Shown here: piece by piece, positions 22,526 to 34,348 of the stretch
Numbering within the stretch: position 1 is the stretch's first letter
How the letters are laid out: each line of letters starts with the position of its first letter
NCBI GenBank assembly: GCA_033002965.1
Contig: JAURVB010008449.1
Location: 1 to 64,000 of the forward strand
Direction of reading: 5' to 3'
From: Piper betle
Lineage: Eukaryota; Streptophyta; Magnoliopsida; Piperales; Piperaceae
Length of the DNA stretch: 64,000 nt
The notes under the pieces: generated by a model
Told to the model about the DNA's origin: nothing
Databases searched by the model: none
What the model saw: only the letters and a program-made list of their open reading frames with translations
Made by a program: the position numbers and the translations under genes

Positions 22526-25500
22526 TGTAACACCCCAATCCGGTTTACTCTCAACTCGAACCAGAACTGTTACAAAGGATCGAACTACTCGTAAACCGAT
22601 TAAGTTGGCTGACCCAAAACCTAAACGGCTACGACATAACCCTCTTGACGTCTCAAGATGGAGCACGCCGCTAATGCACAAACAATATATGAATGAGATG
22701 CAAACCCTAACAGGATACTACGTGAATGTCATGATAATAATCACACACCAATGTGATTAAAATAGCAATAAAATTCATAAAAACCTAGAATAAAATGGAC
22801 AGAGCCTCCTCTAAAAGTGCAATAAGGGGACGACCTATTAAAAATACAGCACAATATAGTATATGTATAAAACAATAATTTATATCGCAATAGAATTCAA
22901 ATCATCCACACACATTGTAATTGGCATCTCGCCCACCTGCAATTCATACTCATCATATTTTTGTTCATTTTTAACTCAACATAGCTGATTATTCCTGGAC
23001 ATTAGAGCATTTCCAAGCATTTCTAAAATAAGGCATACAAGCCTCACAAACACATGCATATATACATAAATACGTAAATCTAATACAACAGCCAATCACA
23101 TCACATCTTATGCAAAAGTTGGCGCGGCGCCAAGTATGTGTGTGCAATGTAAATGCTAATCCTTCGTCAAGGCCAGCATACACCATTCATCGTCCTCACC
23201 TACATATAGTAGAAAAACGTCAGCAACGGGTGTCACTGGTCCAGAAATAATTAATATCAAACTGGAACATGAGAGCAAACTCTCATGGAAAGCAAACAAT
23301 CATATATCTTCCTCAAGAATTCTCATAAGGGCAACTACAAAGGAGCTATTGAGCAGCTGACTTAATAGCATCCTGATCTATCTGGTACTGTGCCGATCTC
23401 GGCACTTCTTTTCAGTACTTCACATAAAACTTTATCCTAAGCCCTCTCTGAACCTATGTATTAATCCTGGCCTTGAGTACGAAGGCAGAGCACTCTCAGG
23501 CAATCGCCTTTAGTACCCTTTGAACCACAAGTCCGGACATGCACTGTACTAAACAGTACCCGTAAACCTCCACGTTCTCCGGTGTGAGGAACTCAAACGC
23601 AGAGTTGTCAGGATCTCTTGGGAATGGAACAGTCCGCTGGCACTAATCCAGAACCCGCTTTGATTGGCACGACATCCGCTCATGGCACGTGCAAGTCGGT
23701 CCATCTTCTCTTGTCTCACTGAAAACTCGATAAAACTATTTATATGGCCGGGTCGGGATTTATTATAATAGGCCCAAAGGCAACTTGAGGTGGATCTTAT
23801 TTTTGAAAACAAGCTCGAGGGATCTCATCCTCGAGGGTTATTAATTCCGAAAACAACCGACCAGATGGCACGTGTTAGGTGGGGTCCGATAAATCATCTA
23901 CCTGACACGTCCTACGATCAATAAATCAAATCACCAATAGAGTAAAGCGATAAAACCTGAGAAGCGTGTCCTAACGAACCTCTCAGAAGCTCCAAGCGCA
24001 GTCTCGTGCCTAGACGGCGAGCTCCTGTAATGAACCTACATGAGCATAACTATTTACTAACGCCTAGACATATATGATGCACACCTATATAACTAATATA
24101 TCCACATGCATACATGAATATAATCAAACATGACAATCATCTCGACAATCACACTAAATCTCTAATCTCTAATTGTCAAGCAAGTTAATAATTTTATGAT
24201 TTCCTACGTTACTTATTACCTAACACTTTTAATTCAAATTTCAAAGTATACCTATTTTAATTTGGTGACAATGGTTTAATCAATTTAATCCATTTAACTT
24301 AATACTAGCATGCAAAACCTAAATCATGCAATTTCATAAATTAACTAGTTAACAAGCATTTAATTAACTATTCAATTGTTTACTAACAATTCCCTTAGCC
24401 AACATTTACATCACGCACCACAATCTACGCTAATCTTCACATGTTTATCATAATTTACAGTTAATTAAACTAAAATCATGAAATTAATAAAATTAATTTC
24501 AATACGCTACCATGACCATAACATGTATGTAATAATTCTAAAAAACGAAGGAAGAACCACCTCGCGATCGGCGCTGAAATTGGTGCCGACGGACAAAGAC
24601 GGTGAAGGCGATCCAGCGGTTTTCAGGCGACTATGCCGGCGATTTTTCGGCAATTCCGGTGGTTTTCCGGCGACAACTCCGGTGAGGCAATCGGAGGTAG
24701 GGGTTAGCACCGTCTCGGTGAGCTTGACCCAATGGTGGTGACAACGAGGGCAGTCGCAGTGGCGTCAAGTGCGGTCGGGGCGGTTGGTCGCTCCGATCAA
24801 ACCCATGGCCGGCGTCGATAGCGGCGCTAGGTAAGGGGGAACTGCAAGGAAGGTCGAGGGGAAGGGCTTCGACGTCACAGCGGTGACGGTCCGGCGTAGA
24901 CGACGGCAGAATCGTGTCAGGAGCAGCTGTGAAATCGTGGCGATTTCCTATGTCACGACGGCTGGACGATGGTTGGGCATGGTCGGTGTGGCAAGGCGAA
25001 TGCACGGCCGGGCTGGGCGGCGTCGATCAGCGGCGAGATGGCGTCGGCGGCAGTGGCAAAAGTCAAGTGCGGTGACGGTGAAGATGTCGGGGTTTGGGGG
25101 AGGGAGATGAGAAATATAGGAGTGGCAAACTTGTAAATAAAACTTTACTTGACACCGGCTCGAATAAAGAATAATAACTAACTCGGAATAAATTCCAGAA
25201 AAATCTAGAAAAATTGGAAAAAATCCCATAAAATCAAACAAAACAACACAACATCCAAATGACATGCTGGATAACTAATAACCCACCCGAAGACCATCTA
25301 ACGCGTCCTAATGCGTTATTCGGCCTAAACTAATTCTACGGTCACAACATGAAAAAAATAAAATCAACTGTATACTCTCATATCTACTGATAACTCAGTC
25401 TACCGATGCATATTTGATGCTATCATCGATACTTGGGTATACATGAACCCTCATAGCACGTGTACACGATTAGCCTCGGCCCCGCACATGTGTTCTGAAA

Positions 25501-25576
25501 GCTAAACTGACTTGAACTACGGTCAAATCGACCGGCTAACGACTATAAAACCCTGACTCGAGTCGCGGGTTTTACA
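22526..25576 (+). mobile_element. 3.05-kb solo LTR with 5-bp target duplication
   Basis: It starts TGTAACACCCC and ends GCGGGTTTTACA. ATGAT occurs at 22521-22525 and 25577-25581. No primer site, coding region or partner LTR is found, so it is a solo LTR. The length, TG...CA ends and the CCTTTGAACCACAAGTC and GGGATCTCATCCTCGAGGG blocks are shared with 54460-57450. A long LTR of this size suggests a Ty3/gypsy lineage such as Tekay/Del, but with no reverse transcriptase this is inference. GC-rich 24540-25110 holds open frames on both strands that are not genes. Confidence 0.8.
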
Positions 25577-26462
25577 ATGATGTCTCATCTATGATGAGTT
25601 CGGCGATGGTCACCGATGGCGGCGTCAAGTGCGGTCGGGGCGGTTGGTCGCTCCGATCAAACCCATGGCCGGCGTCGACAGCGGCGCTAGGTAAGGGGGA
25701 ACTGTAAGGAAGGTCGAGGGGAAGGGCTTCGACGTCACGGCGGCGATGGTCCGGCGCAGACAGCGGCGGAATCGTGTTGGGAGCAGCTGTGAAATCGTGG
25801 CGATTTCCTATGTCACGACGGCTGGACGGTGGCTGGGCGTGGTCAGTGTGGCAAGGCGACGGCACGGCCGGGCTGGGCGGCGTCGATCAGCGGCGAGGTG
25901 GCGTCGGCGGCGGTGGCAAAAGTCAACGGCGGTGACGGTGAAGATGTCGGGGTTTGGGGGAGGGAGATGAGAAATATAGGAGTGGCAAACTTGTAAATAA
26001 AACTTTACTCGACACTGGCTTGAATCAAGAATAATAACTAACTCAGAATAAATTCCAGAAAAATCTAGAAAAATTGGAAAAAAATCCCATAAAATCAAAA
26101 AAAATAACACAACATCCAAATGACATGCTGGATAACTAATAACCCACCCGAAGACCATCTAACGCGTCCTAATGTGTTATTCGGCCTAAAATAATTCTAC
26201 GGTCACAACATAAAAAAATAAAATCAACTGTATACTCTCATATCTACTGATAACTCAGTCTACTTATGCGTATCTGATGCTATCGTCGATACTTGGGTAT
26301 ACATGAACCCTCATAGCACATGTACACGATTAGCCTCGGCCCCGCACATGTATTCTGAAAGCTAAACTGATTCAAACTACGGTCAAATCGACTGGCTAAC
26401 GACTATAAAACTCTGACTCGAGTCGCGGGTTTTACAATGATGTCTCATCTATGATGAATTCG
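24761..26462 (+). repeat. Tandem duplication (860-bp unit) of the solo-LTR 3' end
   Basis: 24761-25620 and 25621-26462 both begin GGCGTCAAGTGCGGTCGGGG and run through the LTR end TTTTACA, the ATGAT target duplication and the flank GTCTCATCTATGATGA. The copies differ by scattered substitutions. Because flanking DNA is included, the duplication followed the LTR insertion. An alternative is two divergent haplotypes joined in assembly. Confidence 0.8.
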
Positions 26463-27265
26463 GACTCCGAAACCTACATCGACTGCTAAATATAATACTG
26501 TCATCTCTATATGATGCATGCTCGTGGTGGGTGTTCACATCACCAATAAGGCAGTCATGGATTGATAGATGAATAATAAATACATGATAATAAATAATAC
26601 TTTAATCATAAAATAATAATATAATTACACTATATAAATACACGACTTAACACATTTAAAGATCACATATACCTATCTGAGTAAACATATAAATAATTAA
26701 ATAAATAAATACATAATAATTTGATAAATAAATAAATATATAAAAAATAGTTAATATTAATTATTCATGAATAATAATAATACTATCATAGCTATCTAAT
26801 ATAAGAATACATAATTAAATACAAACAAATTATAACATACATGCAACAAATAAATAGATAAATAAATATATAAATATATAAATATATAAATAAATATAAT
26901 TTAGTAAACATGAATAAGACTAATATTAATAAGTGAATATATCATTAATAATAATAAATAATCACATAAACATTTATCATACATGACAGACATATCAATA
27001 AAAAGAAATAAATAAATAAATAGATAAATAAATTAATAAATAATAATAAAAATACTCATAATGTCAAAATATACTAAATAATGTAAATATGCATTTAAAC
27101 TAATATAGGGGTTTTCAAATTACTGAAATCGGTCAAAAATAGCCAAAAACAAGTGAAAACGGTAAACTGAGTCAACTGGCTGAAGTAAACCGAGTTGAAT
27201 GGACTGAACCAACTTGGTTTGGGTTAACTAAATTGGTGGGTTAGCTCACTAGAAAGGCCACCGCC
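26463..27265. repeat. AT-rich AAAT/AATA low-complexity tract
   Basis: The region, densest at 26560-27060, is built from imperfect AATAAATA, AATAATA and ATAAATATATA units. It is followed by about 150 bp with GAGTTGAATGGACTGAACC-like stretches. It may be the eroded remainder of the outer LTR. No gene is present. Confidence 0.5.
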
Positions 27266-28816
27266 CCTTTGTTGATTGTGAATGGTGGCATTCCTCGTCC
27301 ATGATCCACCATTCTAGGCAGTTTCCCCTAGCTGCGTCGCCAAAAAGGCCATCGCCTGCATAGCGACAAAAATCGGAATCGGGGTTTAAATCGATTTCTG
27401 AGGGAGTCACTGAATTGGATCGAATCAGTTTAAATCGGTTAGAAATTGGTTCAGTTGAATTGGTCTAAATTAGTTTTATATAAAAATTTCAACTTAGTCA
27501 AAGTCGGTGGGTTATTAGTTATAAAACATATCATTCTGATGTCATTTTTATTTTACAATGTGTATTATATTTTATAATATTTTTTGGATTTTTTTGAATT
27601 ATTTGGAGTTAGTTATTATTTTTGATTCGAATTGAAGTCGAGTCAACTTTTAATTACGAGAATGTCACCTGTTATTTCTCCCCCCTATTCTCTCTCCCCG
27701 ACTCTGCCGCCGCAGGCCCTACCCCGTCCTTCGCGCACCTGTCGATTGCCGCCCTGCCTCCCCCGCCAACCCCACCTAGTTCCCCCTCCCCATCGCCACT
27801 CTTGTCGCTCCAATCTTCCCACCCTGTCGCTCTGTCCCCCAAGCCCCAATCTACCCCCCATCGCCACCCTTGCCGCTCGCCCTTGCTGCCCTATCCCCCG
27901 CCATCGTTGCCTCCCCAGCCCCCCACCCAGCCCCCCCCCCCATCGCCGCCCTTGTCGCTTGCCCTCGCTACTGCCGTTTGAAATTAGCTCAAATCAGCCG
28001 ATTCCAAGTGGAATTGGCCAATTTTTGCAACTCAAATTGCCAGAGCCCCCAAAGTTGTCGTTGCACCGTTGCCATAAAGGCCATCGCTAGAGAAGGGTAT
28101 GTTTGGCCCACTTAGTAGACCGAGTCTACTTGTTCTGTCTGAAGTCGTGACTACTTTCCATTGCCCGTGAATCGTGACTATGACCGGATTGCCCAAATTC
28201 TGTTCGTGACTTGTCTGCTACCCATCTTGGCTACTGGCACACAATAGGCCATCAACCACCTAGTTGACCCATCCTCAGCCCAACATCTCTATACACCACC
28301 TAGTATGGTCCAACATTTATTTGTTCTGAATCAACCCGAAGTGGTCCTGTTTCATTAGCACTCCGAAAATAATTTTAAGGCCTTCCTGACCTCGGATCGA
28401 GACGAAACTTGTTACCCATAGTTTTTGGACACACTGGTAAAGTTATTTTAAAGATGTAGAGACAATAAGGGGATGAACCAAAACATTAGAGTCGAAGCTA
28501 TCAAAGGCGAATCAAATAAAAGGCGACAAAAAATTCACTATTTTGTGTAAAGTGTAAAATTAAAGAATAAATAGTTAATTCGTGATTATTAGGCAATCGT
28601 GGACTAACTTAGAGATTTAAGTTGAACCCTAAGGAACAACATAAAATTCCCCGAGTCTTTTTTGGCTTGCAGTAGTCTTATATTTTTATTTTTATTTTAT
28701 TCGAACAATTTCTTTGTGCGGTAAGGGTGCCTTTAATCCCACCGAACCCACTCATCTAACTCGACTCAATACGATGCAAAGCATGATCGTAGGGGCATGA
28801 ATTCTGCAGCCGAACA
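27266..28816 (+). repeat. Right LTR of the 15-kb element, 3' part
   Basis: It resumes homology with the left LTR: GTTTCCCCTAGCTGC (27321, matching 15251), CGTTGCACCGTTGCCATA, TTGTTCTGAATCAACC, CATTAGCACTCCGAAAATAA and the end GCCGAACA at 28816. It lacks the hAT-like and solo-LTR insertions of the left copy but has its own insertion at 27359-28035. Confidence 0.7.
27359..28035. mobile_element. Decayed hAT-like element, same family as 15371-16180
   Basis: The left end CATAGCGACAAAAATCGG and the complemented right end (TTGAGTTGCAAAAATTGG) are imperfect inverted repeats. Flanks ATCGCCTG (27351-27358) and ATTGCCAG (28036-28043) look like an eroded 8-bp target duplication. The left LTR has the uninterrupted site near 15282. 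It carries the same LTR-tail-like block (GGGTTATTAGTTATAAAACAT, GAGTTAGTTATTATT) and a GC-rich C/T tract. Proline-rich open frames in 27622-28115 come from composition. Confidence 0.6.
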
Positions 28817-30208
28817 AGTATAAAAAGAGTCATTTCTCCTTGATAATAAAAAATACTTGATATCAAGAGGTAACATTGAATATGTATGTGAATTTATTAA
28901 TGAAAATAATGTATATAGGGTTTTAGAAAGGTTCTCAAAGTATATAAATAAGTATTGGCTAGTGATGTTTCATAGAGATGAAATTGCTAATCCTAGTGAT
29001 TTTGAGGAATTTGTTCGAAGTTATAATTACATGTAGTAGAAATAAATAACTAAATCACTAGAATTATCAATTTTATCTCCAAGAAACATCATTAGCCAAA
29101 AAAGGTGTTGGGTTTTCATGTTAGATTAAGACTCGTATGTTGAGCTCCTTGATGAATATTCACTAGTGTAGAATAAGGTCATAGTACTTCAATGTATTTT
29201 ATGAATATCTTTCTCATGTAAAAGAATCATATATGATATTTATATTTTGTTATTATCAAGTTCTTTTTGTGTATCTTTCATCTTAAAATTGTGGTAAAGA
29301 GCTAAGTTCGAGTAAGGACTTGTGAAATATAATTATCTTTGATTAGATGCAACTCTGAATATGACTTTATAAAGTCAAAAGATGAAGTTGCATTAAAAGA
29401 GATTTTGCGTGACTTGAAAAGAGTGGAACCACTCTCTTTTAATTCATAAAGAGATGACATTGTGGAAGGCTTAGAGAGGCCAAAGATAAGGCAACATTGA
29501 TGGATCTAAGAAAAGGAGACATTGAACTATGGCGTAAAGCGAGACAATACTCTTCAATGTCTATTAAAAGACAAGTGATAGATGGAAGCATGTCAAAGAA
29601 TATGGCAAATCAAAAGAGAGATGACTAAGAATGTTCTTTTCATCGTGAAATAGACAATTTATTATAGGAGAAAGAAGCGAATGCATTTACATCAAAGAAA
29701 GCGTTGTGAAGAGGTGTAGAAAACAAGTTACATGAGGACAAGGAAGACAGAAGCCATGCAAATAAAATTGAGGACATGATAATTGAAAATGATGTAAATT
29801 AGGCTTCAAGGAGAATGTTGACAAATAAGTTTAATTTTAATATTTAATTAGGCTTAAGGGAGGATGTTGGAAATTAAGCCTAACTATGTTATCAAAAATT
29901 TTTTGACAAGTGAAGAGTCGAAGAAAATATTAAGAGTTAACCTTGAATATGGATGCGAACTTATTAAAGAGAAAAATGTAAAAAATGTTCTCAAAGTATA
30001 TACATATATTTGGATTTTTATGTTGGATTGATTCGCAGATTGAGCTCCCTAATGAATATTCACAAGTACAGACTAAGGTCTCAAAATCCATCATATTAAA
30101 TGTAATTTTATTATTTTGTTAGGTTCATCTTCACATTGTTGTATTGAAATTCTTCGTATTTATAATTTGTTGTAATCAAATTCTATATTTTTATCTTTTA
30201 CCCCAACA
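28817..30208 (+). mobile_element. Small copia-like LTR element without coding capacity
   Basis: The right LTR, 29865-30208 (TGTTGGAAATTAAGCC to CCCCAACA), is preceded by a purine tract (AAGGGAGGA). The left LTR, about 28817-29290, aligns over TTGAATATG, GGTTCTCAAAGTATATA, TTGAGCTCCTTGATGAATATTCAC and the TTATCAAGTTCT end. TGGTAAAGAGCT at 29292-29303 resembles the initiator-Met primer site TGGTATCAGAGCT. The internal region (29304-29864) has only broken frames. The left LTR is longer because of a MITE at 28955-29099. Confidence 0.6.
28955..29099. mobile_element. 145-bp MITE inside the left copia-like LTR
   Basis: Ends TTGGCTAGTGATGTTTC and, complemented, TTGGCTAATGATGTTTC are near-identical inverted repeats. 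The arms stay partly complementary inward (AGAGATGAAATTG against CAATTTTATCTCC). The sister LTR at 29865-30208 lacks it. The target duplication is not clear, so the superfamily is unassigned. Confidence 0.7.
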
Positions 30209-30723
30209 TAAAATGTCTCCACTATGATGGAGACTCTTGAGAACACCATATAGCCTCCCAACACAAAAGAGTGTAATAGCTAGGCTTCTCCGATGCACTA
30301 GAGATTGCTTGTAGCACCTCATTTCTTCTTCCCCTTTGTCTTTTATATATTTGCTCTTTGATCACATGTGCCTACAGCTTTCAATATCCGATTGGCTTGA
30401 TTTGTTCGCTGAAGGATGCAGAGAGTAAGTGATGATTGATTCAAACAAAGGGCAGGTGGTTTAAGTTTTGTCAATGCACGTTGCATTGTACAAATATACA
30501 ATAGAAGGATATTTATTGTACTACTGGAATTACAACGTACATATAGACGTAATTGTGTATGTATGTTAACACATGGAGCTGTGACCAAGTCCTAATTCAA
30601 TTCATGCAATATATAGCCGAATCAGGGCCATAGTATTTATATTCGTAAACAGATTTAGGGTTTCAAGTTTACGAGTGAATTAAGTTTTTATTACTGATTA
30701 ATCACTCTCAAGTCTCAACTACA

Positions 30724-30897
30724 ATGTCAACTCGGATGATGAAGGTGGAGCTAACTCATTCCAACAGGAACCAACCATGTGGGCTGGACCCGGCAGCACG
30801 AGCTTCTCCACAATGGCAACCTGTCTTCCATCTCAATCCCCGTGTGGGACTGCTCTGTGTCTCCATTGCCTTGATGGAAAGCCTCCTACAGCACTAG
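30724..30897 (+). CDS. Unrecognised 57-codon ORF
   Basis: ATG to TAG gives MSTRMMKVELTHSNRNQP as its start, then CGLDPAARASPQWQP. It has no signal peptide, membrane span or known motif. It lies in the least AT-rich part of the spacer. It may be chance or an exon of an unseen gene. Confidence 0.12.
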   Translation: MSTRMMKVELTHSNRNQPCGLDPAARASPQWQPVFHLNPRVGLLCVSIALMESLLQH

Positions 30898-31413
30898 AAT
30901 GCTCCTAGGTAGGCAAACACAGAAGCAAGTCTTATAATATTCCCCATCACAATCATCTCTCACTTCACCAGTACACACTATTCACATCCATTCTCCTTCA
31001 TGCACACACTATCACAACCTTCCACCTCCATTCTTCTCTCATCATTCGGCCAATGGACGTAGTGCTCTACGTGATTATACCCTCACTTTCCAACCTGTCC
31101 ATGTATATGCCTTCATCAGTTATCTCAGTTTGGGAGTGCTGATATCTAACATGATACTTCTGTGGTGTTATATAATATATGGCGGAATGTGTAGTGCAAT
31201 TAGTAATTAGTATTGGTTTTGTGTTGATCTATATCATTGTGATTGAGATTGATGTTAAATGATCAGGATAATTGCACGAAATGGTTGTGATCATAGTGTG
31301 TGTTAGATGATGGGGATGATGTTGTAACTAATTGCAAGTTCACTGCATGGTCTGGATATCCTGTTCATTTGACAAATATACAGGCTATAACAAAATTAAC
31401 AATGTCTATGGAA

Positions 31414-31414
<1 letters not shown>

Positions 31415-31459
<45 letters not shown>
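31415..31459. repeat. (AT)n microsatellite
   Basis: About 22 AT units without interruption. Confidence 0.95.
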
Positions 31460-31462
<3 letters not shown>

Positions 31463-33399
31463 TATTCATTTTCATGATCGGGTGGGCACAGGCACCGTCG
31501 TGTAGATTTTCCTCTTAATTTCATGTAATTAAGTCTTTGTTTTAGAGCATGTCTTAATATAGTTTATGCTGGTGTATGCACACTAAATGATGCAAAATCA
31601 TTCTGATCAGTTCAATTTCTTTATTGTTAACAGGTCGCTCAGTTCTAGAGAAATATAAATGATGAGCAGTAATTCTTCAATCTTTTCCAAACGTGAAAAG
31701 AACATGTTATTATCACCACTTTATCTAGACTTACCACCAACCTCAAAACAAGAAGCTTCTTCTTCACACTCTCACAATCTAGAAGATTAGAGATGAGGAA
31801 CGGTGTAGATTTCATTTATGTTTCTGGGTCTTACAGATTAAAGGTCCTGATTGAATTGGCGGCTAGCTAATCATATAAAGAAAGTTAATACAGGATTTGG
31901 AGGATGTTTTAGGACACCGTAGAAGCAAAGAGACTGATGTCACATTTCCCCAAGAGGAGCCAGGGCCCATGAAGATATGGGCCTAATACCTCTTGGATGG
32001 AGGGCCCATTAATTTTCATGACCTTAATTATATACACTTTCCCATGATGATAGGCCCACGGCACACCTTGTGATCTATCCCATGATGGTTGGGATATCTG
32101 ATCAGCCCCTAAGCTACAATGATAAAATGTGTTAATCGAGATTAGTTAGAGATTAATACATGTTGGCATTCATTCATTAATTTGGGCAACATTTTGCTTC
32201 AACAATACTTTTCTTTTCCAACGATTCAAAGGGACATACTTTTATGCTTCAATAACGACATTGCCATCGCTAAATTATAATTTGTTGGTAATTTTATAAC
32301 GGTTAGAAAGTAAATCTCGCAGAGGTTAATTCACACACAAAATTACGGCCATCTAGAGTAATTTCTAGTAACTTACATCCAAGCTATAATAAAATTTTCA
32401 CTTTGACAGTGCATTAATAACGAGTCTTTAATCACTTGTCATACCGTAAGATTAAATCCAAAATCCATTTGAAAATTAAGTTTTTTCTGAAAAATTCAAC
32501 AAAGATCAAAAGAGGCAAATGGGGGGGGGAGGACTCAAAAAACACGTTAAAACTCTTTTTATTTCTTCACTTGGGAATGAGGGTTCATAAAGAAAAACTA
32601 ATAAAAATACACAACGCATACAAAAAGAGCATTCCAAAATGCACTTCCGTCCCCCGCTGTAAGTGATGAACGCCCAAGCGCTGATTCATGGAAATTGGCA
32701 CCACGACGCTCATAAGGCAGTGTCACGGCTCTGGTTTAAAAACACCAATCTCAACCATAACAAAGTAGCAATGAGCAACATAACCTGATCTCTAATAAAG
32801 AGAGAAAGATTTTCAATATAATATTTGATATTGTTCATACCCTAAGACTTAGCATACACATGTATGCCTTGATTCCATATACGAGGTGTTCAAGTTTATA
32901 TATCAACTAGGCAAGATGTTATGCCATATACGATTTATGTTAAAGATAGACTATAATTTTATTGATACACCCTCATTGACTAATAAGATGTATCTAGACT
33001 ATATATAATAATCTGATATTTTGGAGATAAACTCTGATTTTAAAAATAGAAAATTCTAATTAAATGACGATATAGACAATAGTGATTTATTTTTTTTATT
33101 ATTTTTGTATATATTAGTTGGTTGAATCTTTTACTATTTATCAGATACTGCCCTTTTATTAATAAGAGTAGATTTATGAGACAAAATATGTTTGTATTTA
33201 AAGAGTTTAAAACATCAAAACACTCCATAGAATGAGTCGATTGATCATACTATGAACAATCAAGAAGAAAAATTGAAAACGACGAGGATGCAAATAAAGC
33301 AAATGGAGTGAGATGAATACTGTGTGTGATAAATATTGTAAAACCTTTGCAGTTATACGTAGACATTTTCCTTCAATATCACACACAAAAGTAGGCTAA

Positions 33400-33838
33400 C
33401 CAAAAAAATGCTACCTCAAAACATTCATCCATACATAACCATACACACAAAAATAATTTTTCTCGACGTTTTTCTTCACGTCTTCTCCACACCATTTTTT
33501 ACCATATGGAAAAATTATATTAAAATTTTTCTATATTTAAAAATATTTGAAGGTGAGTATGTATTAATTTTTTAATTTTTTCCACCACAAAAAATATTTA
33601 TTAATCTTAAAAAGGGGAGAAAGGTAAGGCGGAAAAAAGTTTCTCCATAGTTTTTACTGTGGAAAAAAAATTTTAAATGAAAAGATACTTACCTTTAAAA
33701 ATTTTCAAATATAGAAATAAATTAAAAATTTTCTTCGCCGTAAAAATTGACACGGAGAATATATGAAAATTTTAAAGTATTATATAGTTTTTGAAACATG
33801 GGAAAAAAATAATTTTTTTTTAGTGGTAGCTCATCGAA
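33400..33838. mobile_element. Fold-back (MITE-like) element, ends approximate
   Basis: The two halves are imperfect reverse complements: TATATTTAAAAATATTTGAAGG...GAG near 33530-33556 pairs with CTTACCTTTAAAAATTTTCAAATATAG near 33690-33716. GCTACC near 33410 pairs with GGTAGC near 33824. The central part contains GGGGAGAAAGG. No protein is encoded. The target duplication is not resolved. Confidence 0.5.
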
Positions 33839-34338
33839 GCATCCTTTTCACTAATAATCATAGCATTCTGTTGCACAAGTCTTGACAAAACTGTAATCTT
33901 CACATGGCATATTATTCACAAGTAATCAGGAAACAGAAAAAGCTTGAATGAGCAGACACGACAAGGCTTTTTACTGACTAAATCCTTGTCCTTGTTCACG
34001 TTGGTCAGTGAAGCAAGTAGTAAAATGGTCCTGCAACAGACACATGTTGTCCTCTGGCAACTGGCCTGCAAACTACAAGGAATTAACTCTATCATACTGA
34101 TTCCTTTCCTTTGGTAAGAGCAGTGACTCATCAATTTTACGGCCCTTACCAACAAGAGTGCAGCTTATATGTATTGAGGCCTTATAAAGTGTGCATTTTT
34201 TGTGTGAATAAGGTATAGTGGCAATGGACTCAAGAAGTGTCTAGGTTAAGTGGAAGGCAAAAAGGTTGACGTCAACAAAGGAGGGGGGCACACCCTTTCA
34301 TTCCCTTGTTGGCACGCGCAATCAAACCGCTTGATTTT

Positions 34339-34348
34339 ATATATATAG
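34339..34348 (+). promoter_or_regulatory. Candidate TATA box of the NAC gene
   Basis: ATATATATAG is followed by a CT-rich stretch (CTCCCTTCTCTC) typical of plant transcript leaders. A candidate donor (GTGCAG then GTTTGT) at 34467/34468 and an acceptor (TTATTTGTAG) ending at 36438 would define a 1971-bp leader intron, placing the ATG six bases into the next exon. Confidence 0.35.

Larger units (their letters stand above)
13564..28816 (+). mobile_element. Non-autonomous LTR retrotransposon with tRNA-Arg-like primer site, heavily nested
   Basis: The left LTR (13564-18002) and the right LTR, split into 20414-21440 and 27266-28816, are collinear and in the same orientation. Just after the left LTR is TTGGCGACTCCACTAGGG, resembling the tRNA-Arg primer site typical of the Tat/Ogre lineage of Ty3/gypsy. 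A purine-rich tract precedes the right LTR. Removing later insertions, each LTR is about 1.9-2.0 kb. The remaining internal region is about 2.4 kb and has no gag or pol, so it depends on a partner. The exact left boundary and target duplication are uncertain: the bases before 13564 (TTTAT) do not equal those after 28816 (AGTAT). Confidence 0.7.
30209..33399. other. Spacer, one very small ORF, one microsatellite
   Basis: No recognised gene. Base composition is more balanced at 30720-31100 than around it. (AT)n occurs at 31415-31459. Confidence 0.5.

Noticed and set aside
24631..25970. ORFs in the GC-rich part of the 3-kb LTRs, similar between the tandem units
   Set aside because: Similarity follows the DNA duplication. 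Frames are open on both strands because of composition, and no protein family is visible.
27622..28115. Proline/serine-rich overlapping ORFs
   Set aside because: They lie in a C/T-rich low-complexity tract of a decayed hAT-like element.
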